DNA of 64,000 bases from Vicinamibacterales bacterium (GCA_958296065.1 CATQHX010000004.1:1-64000); one strand, 5' to 3'; shown: positions 32,426-44,527, counted from the stretch's first letter. The notes: generated by a model from the letters alone, not told the origin. Made by a program: numbers and translations.

Positions 32426-33541
32426 ATGCGGGATGCAGGTCGACGTGATTCGGTTGGCGGCGTCGCGGCAACGGCGATCGCGCTGGCGGGACTGATGATT
32501 GGGACGGGCGCGGATGTCCTGGCCCAGTCGTCCACCACCAACCCGTATCGGGCGACCTTCGAGTGGGAGCAGATGCCGGAGGGGCGGGTGATGGGAACCG
32601 TCAGCGGCGTCTTTCCCGACCCGGACGGCGAGCACCTCTGGATCCTCGACCGTTGCGGCGCCAATCAGTGCGCCGGGTCCGATCTGGATCCGATCATGAA
32701 GTTCGACCTCGATGGCAATCTCGTCGACAGCTTCGGGGCCGGGCTCTTCGGGTTTCCGCACGGCTTCTTCCTGGACCACGAGGGCTTTCTGTGGGTCACC
32801 GAGGGCGGATCGCACGGCGACTCGCGCGCCACCCCGGGGGAGGAGATCGGCATCGGGCACCAGGTGCTGAAGCTGGACCAGCGCGGCGAGGTGGTGATGC
32901 GGCTGGGCGAGGCCGCCGTCTGGGGCGACGACGAGCACCATTTCAACGGGCCGTCCGGCGTGGTGGTCGCTCCCAACGGCGACATCTGGGTTTCGGACGG
33001 GCACCGCGGCGGCAACAACCGGATCGTCAAGTTCTCGAGCGACGGCACCTTCCTGCTGGCGGTAGGCGGCGGGGTCGGTTCGGAGAGCAAGGAAGCGGCC
33101 CGCTTCAGCGATCCGCACGACATCAAGATGGATTCGCAGGGACGCGTCTACGTCGCCGACCGCGGCAACAGCCGCGTCCAGGTGTTCGATTCCGACGGCG
33201 ACCTCCTGCACATCTGGACCCACTACGGCAAGCCGAGCGGCCTGTTCATAGACCGCAACGACATCCTGTATGCCGGTGACGGCCTGTCCGGGATGGTACG
33301 CCAGGGGCCTCCGGACAACTGGCGCAGCAATCTCGGCTGGGAGAAGGGCATCCGCATCGGCGACCTGAAGACCGAGCAGGCGTGGGTGACCCATTTCGTT
33401 CCACAGCACGACGAGGACGTCGGTGCGGGCATCGAGTTCCTGGGTGTGGACTTCGACGGGAACATCTACGCCGGCGAGGTCAGCCGCCGCCGGCTCGTAC
33501 GCTACGTGCTTCACCGGCCCTCCGAGCTGCTCGGGCGCTGA
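32426..33541 (+). CDS. Secreted NHL-repeat protein (peptidyl-amidating-lyase-like)
   Basis: This exported beta-propeller protein of 371 residues has a leader ending GADVLAQ. Blades include GFPHGFFLDHEGFLWVTEGG, GPSGVVVAPNGDIWVSDGH, DPHDIKMDSQGRVYVADRGN and KPSGLFIDRNDILYAGDG, plus a DRCGANQCAG disulfide-like pair near residue 74. It resembles the NHL proteins annotated as peptidylglycine alpha-amidating lyase-like. The ATG at 32426 has GGGAGGG upstream. It lies 15 bp before the HIRAN gene, but a functional link is not evident. Confidence 0.85.
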   Translation: MRDAGRRDSVGGVAATAIALAGLMIGTGADVLAQSSTTNPYRATFEWEQMPEGRVMGTVSGVFPDPDGEHLWILDRCGANQCAGSDLDPIMKFDLDGNLVDSFGAGLFGFPHGFFLDHEGFLWVTEGGSHGDSRATPGEEIGIGHQVLKLDQRGEVVMRLGEAAVWGDDEHHFNGPSGVVVAPNGDIWVSDGHRGGNNRIVKFSSDGTFLLAVGGGVGSESKEAARFSDPHDIKMDSQGRVYVADRGNSRVQVFDSDGDLLHIWTHYGKPSGLFIDRNDILYAGDGLSGMVRQGPPDNWRSNLGWEKGIRIGDLKTEQAWVTHFVPQHDEDVGAGIEFLGVDFDGNIYAGEVSRRRLVRYVLHRPSELLGR

Positions 33542-33555
33542 CAGGAACACCGCCC

Positions 33556-34311
33556 GTGGCGCCGAAGCGGAGCGAGAGAACGCTGTTCCTGGCGTGGCAG
33601 GACAGTCGAAGCCGACAGTGGTTTCCGGTCGGTCGGCTCGATGCCGACACGACCCGTTCCATGTTTCGCTTCCGCTATACCGGCGGCGCCGAACGGGCGC
33701 AGCTCGAGGGCGGATTCTCTCTCGCGGCCGATTTTCCGGAGCTGAAGGGGGACTATCGGTCGCCGGTACTGTTTCCGCTGTTCGGGAATCGCATCATGCC
33801 CACGGAACGGCCGGATTTCGCCGACTACGTGCAGATTCTCGACCTGCCGGTGCGGGCGGACCCCATCGAGATTCTGGCCGTCGACGGCGGGTCCCACGTC
33901 ACCGATGCCTTCGAGGTGTTTCCGAAGCTCGAGAAGGGTGCCGACGGCAACTTCCGGTGCCGGTTCTTTCTGCACGGCTGGCGTTACGTGAACTCGACCG
34001 CGCAGACACGGCTCGACCGGGTGGCGGTGGACGACCGGCTCCACGTGACGCTGGAGCTGTCGAACCCCGTGGCCCGCGTGGCGGTACAGCTCCAGACTCT
34101 CGATTACCACGTGATCGGCTGGGCGCCCCGGTATCTCGTCAAGGACCTCATGATGGCCCTGGCCGAGAGTCCCGGAACGTGCGTGGCCCACGTCGTGCGG
34201 GTCAATCCCTTGCCTGCACCGTCGCAGCAGCGGCTGTTGATCGAGCTGGCCGGGAACTGGGGCCGCCACGAGCCGATGACCGACCGCGACTTCCAGCCGC
34301 TGGTCGAGTAG
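33556..34311 (+). CDS. HIRAN-domain protein
   Basis: This 251-residue soluble protein begins VAPKRSERTLFLAWQDSRS from a GTG with AGGA upstream. It has an N-terminal region (WFPVGRL, FRFRYTGGAERA, PVLFPLFGNRIMP) and a C-terminal HIRAN-like region (DDRLHVTLELSNPVARVAVQLQ, VIGWAPRYLVKDLM, VVRVNPLPAPSQQRLLIELAGNW). HIRAN domains bind DNA ends in eukaryotic HLTF and occur alone in bacteria near repair or defence genes. Function here unknown; no defence gene is adjacent. Confidence 0.75.
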   Translation: MAPKRSERTLFLAWQDSRSRQWFPVGRLDADTTRSMFRFRYTGGAERAQLEGGFSLAADFPELKGDYRSPVLFPLFGNRIMPTERPDFADYVQILDLPVRADPIEILAVDGGSHVTDAFEVFPKLEKGADGNFRCRFFLHGWRYVNSTAQTRLDRVAVDDRLHVTLELSNPVARVAVQLQTLDYHVIGWAPRYLVKDLMMALAESPGTCVAHVVRVNPLPAPSQQRLLIELAGNWGRHEPMTDRDFQPLVE

Positions 34312-34439
34312 GGCCCGTCGAGTGTCTCCTCGTCAGCGTCGGTTACCGCGGTACGTGAACTCGAGCGGACCAGGACGCACCAGCCTTCTCGGCGATCGTA
34401 GCGGACCAGACGGCCTCCGTTCGTTCTATCGTTAGAGGG

Positions 34440-35759
34440 ATGGATGTCTCGGCGTACGGACGACGGCTGCTCGGCGACTCCGGCACGCGGTCGCTGATGG
34501 ACGACCTCGGCGAGATTGCGGCGGCCGGCGGCGCGATCATGAATCTGGGGGGCGGAAGTCCGAGCCTGATTCCAGCCGCGGAAGCGGTGTTTCGCCGGCA
34601 CATGGAATCGCTGTTGCGGCGCGAGGGGGCGTTCGAGCGGGCCATCGGCTTGTACGGCGGACCGGAGGGCGATCGGGACTTCGCCAACGCCCTGGCCGGA
34701 CTTCTCCAGCGCGAGGTCGGCTGGGAGGTCACCGCGCGCAACATCGCCCTGACCAACGGCAGCCAGTCCGCCTTCCTTCCGTTGTTCAATCTGCTGGCGG
34801 GGCCGATGGGCGACGGTCGGCCGGCGCGCCGCATCCTGCTGCCGCTCTCGCCGGAGTACATCGGCTACGCGGACCTCGGTTTCACGCCCGGCCTGTTCAC
34901 CGCGCGACGCTCCATCATCCACGAACTGGACGACAAGCTGTTCAAGTACGGGGTGGACTTCGAGGGATTGGAGGAGGTCGAGGACATCGGCGCGATCTGC
35001 GTGTCGCGCCCCACCAATCCGACCGGCAACGTGATAACCGACGAGGAGGTCGAGCGGCTCGGCGCCGTCGCCCGCGTCAGGGGCGTGCCGCTCATCCTGG
35101 ACACCGCGTACGGCGCGCCGTTTCCGGGCATCGTGTTCGGCGAGTCGACGCCCGCGTGGGACGAGCACACGGTCGTCTGCATGAGCCTGTCGAAGCTCGG
35201 ACTCCCCGGATTCCGCACCGGCATCGTGATCGCGAACGAGGAGATCGTCGAGGCGCTGGCCGCCGCCACCGCCATTTACTGCCTGTCGCCGGGCAGGCTC
35301 GGCCCGGCGCTCGCCACCGAGCTGATCGAGAGTGGCGAGCTGCTGCCGCTCGCGCGCGACGTGATCCGGCCCCACTACGCCGAGCGTGCGGCCCGTGCGG
35401 TCGACCGGCTCCGGGCCGGGCTGCACGACTATCCCATTGGAATTCACAAGCCGGAGGGGGCCTTCTTCCTGTGGCTCTGGATGCCGGGGCTCCCGATAAC
35501 CAACGCGGCGCTCTACGAGCGGCTCAAGCAGCGCGACGTCATCGTCGTCTCCGGGCACTATTTCTTTCCGGGGCGCGAGGACGACGACTGGCCGCACAAG
35601 CGAGAGTGCATCCGCATCAGCTACGCCGACGACTGGGATCGGACCCGTCGCGGGCTCGACATCATCGTGGAAGAGGTGCGGCGGGCGTACGATGGCGCCA
35701 TCGTACGCCGTACCGTCCAGGAGCTTGCGCCGCAGAACGCAACGAAAACGGAGTTCTGA
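34440..35759 (+). CDS. avtA: Valine--pyruvate aminotransferase-like PLP enzyme
   Basis: A 439-residue fold-type I aminotransferase. [48 protein letters not shown], the aspartate of [11 protein letters not shown] and the PLP lysine in [15 protein letters not shown] are all in place, as is a C-terminal [10 protein letters not shown] arginine. The AvtA pattern (valine:pyruvate transamination) fits best. It lies 55 bp upstream of an MmsA-type dehydrogenase, so a joint role in valine metabolism is reasonable. Confidence 0.9.
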   Translation: MDVSAYGRRLLGDSGTRSLMDDLGEIAAAGGAIMNLGGGSPSLIPAAEAVFRRHMESLLRREGAFERAIGLYGGPEGDRDFANALAGLLQREVGWEVTARNIALTNGSQSAFLPLFNLLAGPMGDGRPARRILLPLSPEYIGYADLGFTPGLFTARRSIIHELDDKLFKYGVDFEGLEEVEDIGAICVSRPTNPTGNVITDEEVERLGAVARVRGVPLILDTAYGAPFPGIVFGESTPAWDEHTVVCMSLSKLGLPGFRTGIVIANEEIVEALAAATAIYCLSPGRLGPALATELIESGELLPLARDVIRPHYAERAARAVDRLRAGLHDYPIGIHKPEGAFFLWLWMPGLPITNAALYERLKQRDVIVVSGHYFFPGREDDDWPHKRECIRISYADDWDRTRRGLDIIVEEVRRAYDGAIVRRTVQELAPQNATKTEF

Positions 35760-35814
35760 GACGCAGCGCACACTTTCTGGATCGTATCGCCGCGAGTGCG
35801 GCAGACTTTGGCCC

Positions 35815-37302
<1,488 letters not shown>

Positions 37303-37333
37303 GGTGCGATGCGTGTGGCTTGCGTGCCAGAAT

Positions 37334-37803
37334 TCAGCCTCTACTGTCGAATAGAAGATAAACGGCGAACGCGCGGCGATCCCTTCGGGGTGCTTGAGCG
37401 AATCCGCGGATCACGTCTTCTGCTTCGCTTATGCTCTGGATGACCTCGTTTTTCGAGAAGGCCGCGTCAGGATCGTAGTCCGCCGTGTGCCGCTTCCTCT
37501 GCATATCGACAAAGGCGCTCGCAAGATCCTGGATTTCGTTGGGGAACTCCACGATCCTCTGCTGCGCGCAACGCTTCTTGGCGTGGCCATGGTTCAGCGC
37601 ACGGTAGGCTTGTCGCCACGCGGCCTCACTACGATTGGCGCCTGGGCCGCCGACCAGCATATCCGCACAACAGATGGCCAAGCAGTGGAACAGTGCGTAT
37701 AGTACGCCGTGCTCACAGCGCGCCGGAGATCGCTCTGGCGAGGACGTCCGCTGGATGATGTCGTCAGGTGGCGGGCCGTTTCAATGAAATCGAGCGCTTG
37801 CAC
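37334..37803 (-). pseudogene. HEPN-domain protein, frameshifted
   Basis: GTG 37803 opens QALDFIETARHLTTSSSGRPRQSDLRRAVSTAYY, a HEPN-type start. The frame breaks at about 37697, where two extra bases (or one missing) interrupt the AYYALFHCLAICCADMLVG continuation. The remainder in the other frame (RSEAAWRQAYRALNHGHAKKRC through to the stop at 37334) carries an R-x4-H-like RNase motif. HEPN proteins pair with nucleotidyltransferase or other antitoxins as RNase toxins. The start overlaps the upstream partner gene by 23 nt. A recent toxin inactivation or a sequencing error would look the same. Confidence 0.65.
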
Positions 37804-38119
37804 GCTTCAGGCTCCGCTCCAGTCGCGGCCATTCGGATTTCTCGACGAAAGACGGACTGGGAAATTCCTCGACGCCGGCGTCAATCAACTTCGGACGAAT
37901 GCGCCGAATCAACCCGGACGTCCAGTGGGGGTCGAGTGCCTCTTGGTCGCCATCGAACACGATCATGATGCGAAGGTACGGCTCTCCGTCGCCGTCGCCG
38001 TATTCGTCGACGGCGGGAATGACCCTGATTGGATCGAACACGAACTTGTCTGCGAAGTGCTCGACCAGAGTTGCTTTGACGATGTCTGCGACCTTATTGC
38101 GGAGTTCCCGGGTGATCAC
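37781..38119 (-). CDS. Conserved hypothetical partner of the HEPN protein
   Basis: This 112-residue soluble protein begins MITRELRNKVADIVKATLVEH. It contains a strand-rich middle with an acidic loop (DEYGDGDGEPYLRIMIVFDG) and ends in a basic helix. It overlaps the HEPN-type gene and is presumably the antitoxin or a regulatory partner of that toxin. No known antitoxin fold is recognised with confidence. Confidence 0.6.
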   Translation of the reverse strand: MITRELRNKVADIVKATLVEHFADKFVFDPIRVIPAVDEYGDGDGEPYLRIMIVFDGDQEALDPHWTSGLIRRIRPKLIDAGVEEFPSPSFVEKSEWPRLERSLKRASARFH

Positions 38120-38188
38120 ATCGCGCCTCCGTAGCCTGCAGCAAGGGTACCGACCATTGTACCTGGGGCCGGGGGACGCGATGGTCGG

Positions 38189-38355
38189 TCATTCCGGCAG
38201 AGCAAAGACGTAGAGGCCGTTGCCGGTTTCGGGGCACCGCACCTCCGGCGTGAGCCGTAGCCCGTGACCGGGGTCGGCCGGTTGATCCGGGTGCCGGCTG
38301 TCGAGGCCAAGATCAGCAGGCCGACGCAGGATACCAGGGGCAAGCGGGCTGTCAT
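38189..38355 (-). pseudogene. Quinoprotein relic: leader joined to C-terminal tail
   Basis: ATG 38355 opens a signal peptide (TARLPLVSCVGLLILASTAG). About 20 codons later another frame reads LRLTPEVRCPETGNGLYVFALPE and stops. The tail is nearly the same as the end of the PQQ dehydrogenase at 58679 (LQLTPELRPSNGNNLFVFALP). The whole propeller has been deleted. The region from 38120 to 38450 contains nothing else but the BlaI-type operator at its right end. Confidence 0.65.
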
Positions 38356-38431
38356 CCTGTCCCTCCAGGTCCGACGATTCCACTTCCGCGGTCGGATGCA
38401 TGCGGCGTCGTTCGGGGCCAAGCTTGTTTAA

Positions 38432-38464
38432 TACTACACTTGTGGTATCATGGCTACAGTTGTA
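38432..38464. promoter_or_regulatory. BlaI/MecI-type operator dyads
   Basis: TACTACACTTGTGGTA (38432-38447) is a 12-of-16 palindrome, and TACAGTTGTA (38455-38464) is a perfect TACA-N2-TGTA dyad. Both match the TACTACA/TGTAGTA operator pattern of BlaI/MecI repressors. They overlap or flank the start of the repressor gene, so autorepression is expected. Confidence 0.75.
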
Positions 38465-38848
38465 ATGGCGAAGAGCAGCCGACCGCGCCCGCTGTCCAGG
38501 ACCGAGTGGACCATCATGCAGCTCTGCTGGAAGCTCGGCCGCGCGACCGCCCGGCAGGTCCACGATGCATCGGACGGCAGCCGCGACTACCGCACCGTCA
38601 AGACGCTTCTCGACCGCATGGCCGCCAAGGGCTTTCTGCGCATCGAGAAGCTGGGCCGGCTGAGCCTCTTCGTGCCGGCCGTTTCCCGGCAACGCGCGGT
38701 CTCGGAGGTCGTCACGGACTTCGTCGATGCGGTGCTGGAGCGTTCCGTCACCCCGCTGTATCTCCATCTGGCGGAGCGCGACGACCTGAGCCCGGAAGAG
38801 ATCACCTTCTTTCGGCGGCAACTGGAAGCTGACAAGGAGGAGTCATGA
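38450..38848 (+). CDS. BlaI/MecI-family transcriptional repressor
   Basis: This winged-helix repressor has 132 residues: LSRTEWTIMQLCWKLGRATARQVHDA, then RDYRTVKTLLDRMAAKGFL and a C-terminal dimerisation helix. In the family, a membrane M56 protease cleaves the repressor on signal. ATG 38450 lies inside the operator region; ATG 38465 (MAKSSRPRP) just after the second dyad is equally possible, and neither has a ribosome-binding site, so the transcript may be leaderless. Its stop overlaps the M56 gene start (ATGA). Confidence 0.93.
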   Translation: MATVVMAKSSRPRPLSRTEWTIMQLCWKLGRATARQVHDASDGSRDYRTVKTLLDRMAAKGFLRIEKLGRLSLFVPAVSRQRAVSEVVTDFVDAVLERSVTPLYLHLAERDDLSPEEITFFRRQLEADKEES

Positions 38849-41503
38849 GCGAGGAGCTCGTCGGGCAGTGGCTCGCCGCGGCAAGCGGCGTGACCGTCCA
38901 GTTCACCGTGGCTCGTGGCGATCGTCGCGACCGCCCTCTTCTTCCTGCGGTCGTTGCCCCCGCGGGTCCGCTACGTCGTGTGGCTCGTGGTCCTGCTGCG
39001 CCTCGTGGTCCCCGTCGGGCTGACGTCGCCGTGGGGAGTGCTCCCGTCGTCCGTCGCCCGCCCAACCTTCGCCACGGTCCCGACGGTCGCGGACGGAGCA
39101 TCCGCGAACCCGATCCCTGCGAGCGAGAGTCCCGCAGCTTTTGAAACGGATGCAGTCGCTGCGGACTCGATGGCGCCGTCCGGCGCCGCCGGGTCGCAGA
39201 TGCCGGCCGAAGGCGCGATATCGTCGGCCGGCCTGCTGTTCATGGCGTGGTGCGTCGGTGTGCTCGGTCTGATGACCGCCCAGGTGGTTCGATCCGCGCG
39301 ACGGCGCCGCTGCGTGGCGGCGGCCACGGAACCGCTTCCGCCGGCAGTCAAACGGAGAATCGACCAGCTCCGGGCGCAGCTCGGCATGCGCCGGCCGGTG
39401 GACGTCGTGGCGGTTCGCGACGACGCCATCCGCGGCCCCGCGATCCAGGGCTGCCTGCGGCCGCGCATCCTGCTCCCGTCGTCGCTGATCGAATCCTGGC
39501 GGCGCGAAGAGCTCGATCCGGTGCTGCTCCACGAGCTCATTCACATCCAGCGAGTGGATCCCGCAGTGCGCGCGCTCGCCAACCTGCTGCAGATTGCCTG
39601 GTTCTTCCATCCGCTGGCCTGGTGGGTCGGACACCGCCTCGGCGAAGAGCGGGAAAGGGCGTGCGACGACGCCGTCGTGCGAGGGCTTCGTGGGGAGAAG
39701 CGCACTTACGTGAGAGGCCTGTTGCGTCTGGTCGAGGAGCGCGTGGGCCCTGCGTGGGATGCGCCGGGCCTCCGGATGGCCGCTTCACGACGGCCACTGG
39801 CCAGGCGCCTCGCGCGCATACTGCGGCCCCGCTACGATCCCCATCCGCGCGTCGGGCCCGTCGCTCTGACGGTCCTGATCGCCAGCGTCGGCCTGGGCTT
39901 GGTGCTCTCCACCGAAACGGGCATTCGCGCGCGGGGCGAGGCGCAGGACCCTCCGCGGATTCAGGGAAGGACCGTTTGGCGCGGCGCGTTCTTTGCCGAG
40001 TCCGTTGAACGGATCGAGGATGACGACCGGGTCTACGTCGGCGGGGACTTCACCATCGGGCGACCCTCGACCCCGCTGCAGCCGGATGCCGAGGAGCTGG
40101 CGGCCCGGAACCCGGCTCTCTTCGACCGACTTCGGTCGCTGGGGCGCGTCTCCGCGACGATCATCGTCGATCGGGAGGGGGAGGTACACCGTGTCCGCTT
40201 CGCGGGCGACGTCGACGAGGAGCTCCGGAAACCCTTCCGGGCCGTGCTTGACGCAGCTCGTTTCGACCCGACGACGCATTTCGATCGCGGGCCAGTGCTG
40301 GTCGAGGTGCAGGTCGACTACTTCATCAACCCGCCGGAGCCGCGGTGGTCGCTCTACGGGCGAGGCCAGGCGCTGGTGGGCGACGAGGCCGCCGAGCTGA
40401 TGGGCAGGGGCCGAGAGGGCCGACGATACGCCCTGGTCGTCGAAAGGGGTCAGCCGCCTGTTCTGGACGTTGGCGGCGAAGAGCTGATCTTCGCCTTCGT
40501 CCTGTCGACGGATGCCGGCGGCGGCGTGGAGTCGGCCGAGCTGTTCCGGGACTCGCGCACCGGTCCGACCGAGGATTCCGAATCGACGCCGGAGTCGGAA
40601 CGGCTGATTCGCTATCTGCGGACGTTCCGTTTCGAGCCGACTCGCGGCGGCGAAGAGGCGGCGGATCCACCGAAGCTCATGATCGACCTGCGGGTGTCGC
40701 CGCGGGGCGTGGAGGTCGCTACCCGAGCCGGCGACGAGGAGGAGCTGGAACGCCGCCTCGCGAACGCCTATCGACTGGCGGCCGGTCGGAACCTGGATCT
40801 CCGGCCGCCGCCCCATCCACCCGAACGCATGGTCCTTTATCGAACGTGGCGCCCGACGCAGGCTCGGGTCATGCCGGCCGGGCCGAGCCAGATGACCATC
40901 GTCCGGACCGACGACGGACCCGCGGTCAGGAGCGCGTGTTTCGGGTGCGAAGACCTGCTGGGGGTGCTGGAGGCCCTCGGCGTTCGGCGCGACGCCGTCC
41001 GCTTCGGACGAGGCGCCGAGAACGTGCGGATAGTCGCCGACATCGTCAGGCGTGAGGGTGCGTCCCGTGAGGAGCTCCTCGGCGAGTTGTCTCGCGTGCT
41101 CGAGGAACGGCTCGACCTGGACCTCGGCTTTCGTAGCGTCTCCGAGGTGTCCAGGACGCTCGTCCTGCGGGGCTCGGTCGGGGCGGTGCCGCCGGACGAC
41201 GAACGCGACGGACAACGCGTGCTGCACGTATTCACCGACCGCAGGGATCCCGGGACCGGTGCCGGCGGCGGTCCGTTCCCCGATACCGGCGACTTGGTCG
41301 AGCTCCTGTCGAATCATCTCGGCATGCCCGTCGTTGACCGGACGACCGGCACTCCCGACCATCCCGTTCACGTGCGACTCCACCCTTCGGCACAACGGAC
41401 GCAACGGCTGGACCTGTTGATTCGGAACCTGGAGTCGCAGACCGATCTCGACATCGAGATAGTCGAACGCTCCGACTGGATCGTGGTCGTCAGTCCGTCG
41501 TAA
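38845..41503 (+). CDS. BlaR1-like M56 metalloprotease with long C-terminal extension; N-terminal frameshift
   Basis: The natural start is ATG 38845 overlapping the BlaI-type stop (SEELVGQWLAAASGVTVQFT). At about 38910 one extra base separates it from the frame used for the rest (WLVAIVATALFFLRSL onward, 862 residues from GTG 38915). Features: four membrane helices, the M56 zinc motif in LLHELIHIQRVD, EERERACDDAVV, then after residue 330 a periplasmic part with a TonB-C-like domain (VSATIIVDREGEVHRVRFAG) and a DUF3738-like C-terminus (LVELLSNHLGMPVVDRTTG). It is the presumed sensor-protease for the adjacent repressor. The frameshift would remove only the first helix. Confidence 0.85.
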
Positions 41504-42261
<758 letters not shown>

Positions 42262-42364
42262 ACGATTTCCTTCCACGTTCTTCACCTCACGCGATGAGAG
42301 CGACGGTCCGCCGGGACGCCGCGCAGAGCTCTTGCCCCGGATGGCATCGCGGCGGCCGGCGCCC

Positions 42365-43438
42365 CTACTTCGACTCGGCCGCGGCCTCTGCCGCCTGCCG
42401 CTCCAGGTTCCGGTAGATCTCCAGGATGTGCCGGATGTCGTGGTTGCCCTCGTGGCACGCGTACTCGAAGAGCGGACCTTCGGTCGCCACCATCGGTACC
42501 TCGGCGCTCCACGGGCGCATCCACGTGTTGGGATCCTCTATCGTGAACTCGTAGTGGATGCGGTCTTCCGCGACGCGCGTGAAGCGCTCCACGACGGTCA
42601 TCTCCTCGGTGGCCCCCCGGTAGCGTCGCCGCTCGTTGAAGTTCCGCGTCTCGACGACCAGCGTGTCGCCGTCCCAGCGGCCTGTCGAATCGCCGGCCCA
42701 CTGCCCGATCTTTCGGGAGATGTACGGCCGCCCGTCGATCGGGATGATGCGCGGCGGGTTGGTGTTCAGCTCCGTGAACACCACCACGGAGTCCGGCGTC
42801 TGGAAGATCTGGTGGATGTCGTTGTAGGCCGGCGGCAGGTTCGGCGGGCCCTCGTGCGACCAGACGATGCAGCGCTCGGGGAACGGCCGGTGCAGGTGGC
42901 TGTCGAAGACGCTGGGCAGTTGTCGCGCTGCCGCCTCGGCGGCCAGCTTGTCCGCGGCCTCCGGCGTCAAGGGCGGGATCCTCCCGTTGGGCGGATCCGT
43001 GATCAGCGAGGTGCGCCGGGTCGACAGGCCTTTCGGCACGGGCGTCCGCAGCCAGATCTCGTTGTCGTAGTGGACGTAGGAAGGGTCTCGGTTGATCTGG
43101 TACAGGCGACGCTCTCTCTCCTCCGCATCCTCGATCTCGACGGCGTTGCGCGCCGACGGATCGACCCCCTCGGCCGTCAACTGCGCGTTCAGCGCGGCCA
43201 CTTCCTCTTCGGTGAAGAACGCTTTCTCGCCCAGGTACTCGGGCCGTTCCAGGGGCGTGAAGGTCTGGGTCGTCCAGTAGCCCTGCAAATCCGGTTGGCC
43301 GTCGGGCAGGCGTGGCATGGTCCACGTCGTGCCGGTGTCCGGTGCGTCCTCGGCCTGACTCTGCCCGACAGCAGGAACGGGCGCCAGCCAGCCGAGCGCG
43401 ATCATCGTCACGCACGCCGCAAGACTGCGATGGCTCAT
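42365..43438 (-). CDS. Secreted conserved acidobacterial protein, function unknown
   Basis: This 357-residue exported protein has a leader ending PAVGQSQA. Typical landmarks of the family are LPDGQPDLQGYWTTQTFTPLERP, RIIPIDGRPYISRKIGQWAGDSTGRWDGDTLVVETRNF with ERFTRVAEDRIHYEFTIEDP, and FEYACHEGNHDIRHIL. Many paralogues occur in Acidobacteria, and none is well characterised to my knowledge. Probably periplasmic and beta-rich. Confidence 0.8.
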   Translation of the reverse strand: MSHRSLAACVTMIALGWLAPVPAVGQSQAEDAPDTGTTWTMPRLPDGQPDLQGYWTTQTFTPLERPEYLGEKAFFTEEEVAALNAQLTAEGVDPSARNAVEIEDAEERERRLYQINRDPSYVHYDNEIWLRTPVPKGLSTRRTSLITDPPNGRIPPLTPEAADKLAAEAAARQLPSVFDSHLHRPFPERCIVWSHEGPPNLPPAYNDIHQIFQTPDSVVVFTELNTNPPRIIPIDGRPYISRKIGQWAGDSTGRWDGDTLVVETRNFNERRRYRGATEEMTVVERFTRVAEDRIHYEFTIEDPNTWMRPWSAEVPMVATEGPLFEYACHEGNHDIRHILEIYRNLERQAAEAAAESK

Positions 43439-43469
43439 CGTCCTCTCCCTTGGTTCGAATCCAGAGCCG

Positions 43470-43506
43470 CCAGGAGTCTGCGCCGTAGAACGGGGCAGAC
43501 TCCTGG
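43470..43506. terminator. Perfect 12-bp hairpin
   Basis: CCAGGAGTCTGC (43470-43481) pairs perfectly with GCAGACTCCTGG (43495-43506) around a 13-nt loop. It lies between the methyltransferase stop and the next minus-strand gene. It could end the TauD-methyltransferase transcript, though it has no U-tract. Part of its right arm recurs at 10404-10415. Confidence 0.5.
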
Positions 43507-43687
43507 TCAGGCCCGGTTGGGTGGCAATCGGAGCCGCGGGCGACGATTGTCGGGCTAGTGTTGCATAGTCGGCGCCCTCGGCCAATGGGATTTCGCCGTG
43601 CCGCTCGTTGTCGAGAGCGCCCGGGCGACAGGGCTCGACGCAACTCGAACCTGGAAGGAAGCCAGCGCGACGAGGCGTTTCGGGACG

Positions 43688-44527
43688 CTACCGCTTCTCC
43701 GCGATGATGCCGACCATCGGCGGCGCGGACAGGAAGGCGCCGGGATCGTGCTCCCGCTCGCGCCACTCCGCCTCGAACGCCTCGCACTCGGCCGCGGTCA
43801 GCAGTCCGGCTTCCACCAGCTTCGGCACGTAGCCGAAGAAGAAGCCGGTCGGCCACTGCCACAGCGCAGTCCCGGGCCGGGCGAACCGTGCCAGGGGGAC
43901 GAGCTCGACCAGACGGCATCCGGCTCCCGCGATGAGCCCCGGGAGCCGCTCGCCGACGTTCAGGTCGCCCCCGGTGCGCCGCCAGCTCTCGTACACCGCC
44001 GCGAGCACGCGTTCGAACGCCGGGCTTCGGGGATGCAGCGCGGTCGCGTTGTAGTTCAGATAGTCCCAGACCACGAGCCGCCCTCCCGACCGCAGTCCCG
44101 ACACCGCCCGTTCGATGACCGGCACCGGGTCGGGCAGAAAACAGAACAGCCAGCGCGCGAAGGCGCCGTCGAGGGAACCGGGGTCGAGCCGTAGCGCTTC
44201 TACCCGCTCCACCCGCGCCGTGAGCTGGGCCAGTCCCCGTCGGCCGGCTTCCTGGGCCAGCGCCCCGATGAAGCGAGCCGACTCGTCTACCGCGAGCACG
44301 CGTCCCTCGGCACCGACCCGCTCCGCCAACTCGAGCGCGGCGAATCCGGGACCGCAGCCCAGATCGAGCAAGCGGTCGCCGGGCCCGAAGCCCGCGCGGT
44401 CCCAGAGGTCGTGCGCCCAGTCGGCCCAAAGCCGGTGCTGCGTTTCGAGACGGTGTCGCTCGTCGGAGTCGGTGCCGAGCAGGTAGGGCTCTTCCTGGGC
44501 GTCTTCGGCCGAACCGGAGCCGGTCAC
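43688..44527 (-). CDS. SAM-dependent class I methyltransferase
   Basis: The 279-residue protein starts at GTG 44527, overlapping the TauD stop (GTGA). It has the Rossmann SAM motif I in LLDLGCGPGFAALELAERVG, motif II acidic loop VLAVDESARF, and FLPDPVPVIERAVSGLRSGGRLVVWDYLNY. Substrate unknown. Co-translation with the TauD-type dioxygenase suggests a two-step modification pathway for a small molecule. Confidence 0.88.
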   Translation of the reverse strand: MTGSGSAEDAQEEPYLLGTDSDERHRLETQHRLWADWAHDLWDRAGFGPGDRLLDLGCGPGFAALELAERVGAEGRVLAVDESARFIGALAQEAGRRGLAQLTARVERVEALRLDPGSLDGAFARWLFCFLPDPVPVIERAVSGLRSGGRLVVWDYLNYNATALHPRSPAFERVLAAVYESWRRTGGDLNVGERLPGLIAGAGCRLVELVPLARFARPGTALWQWPTGFFFGYVPKLVEAGLLTAAECEAFEAEWREREHDPGAFLSAPPMVGIIAEKR

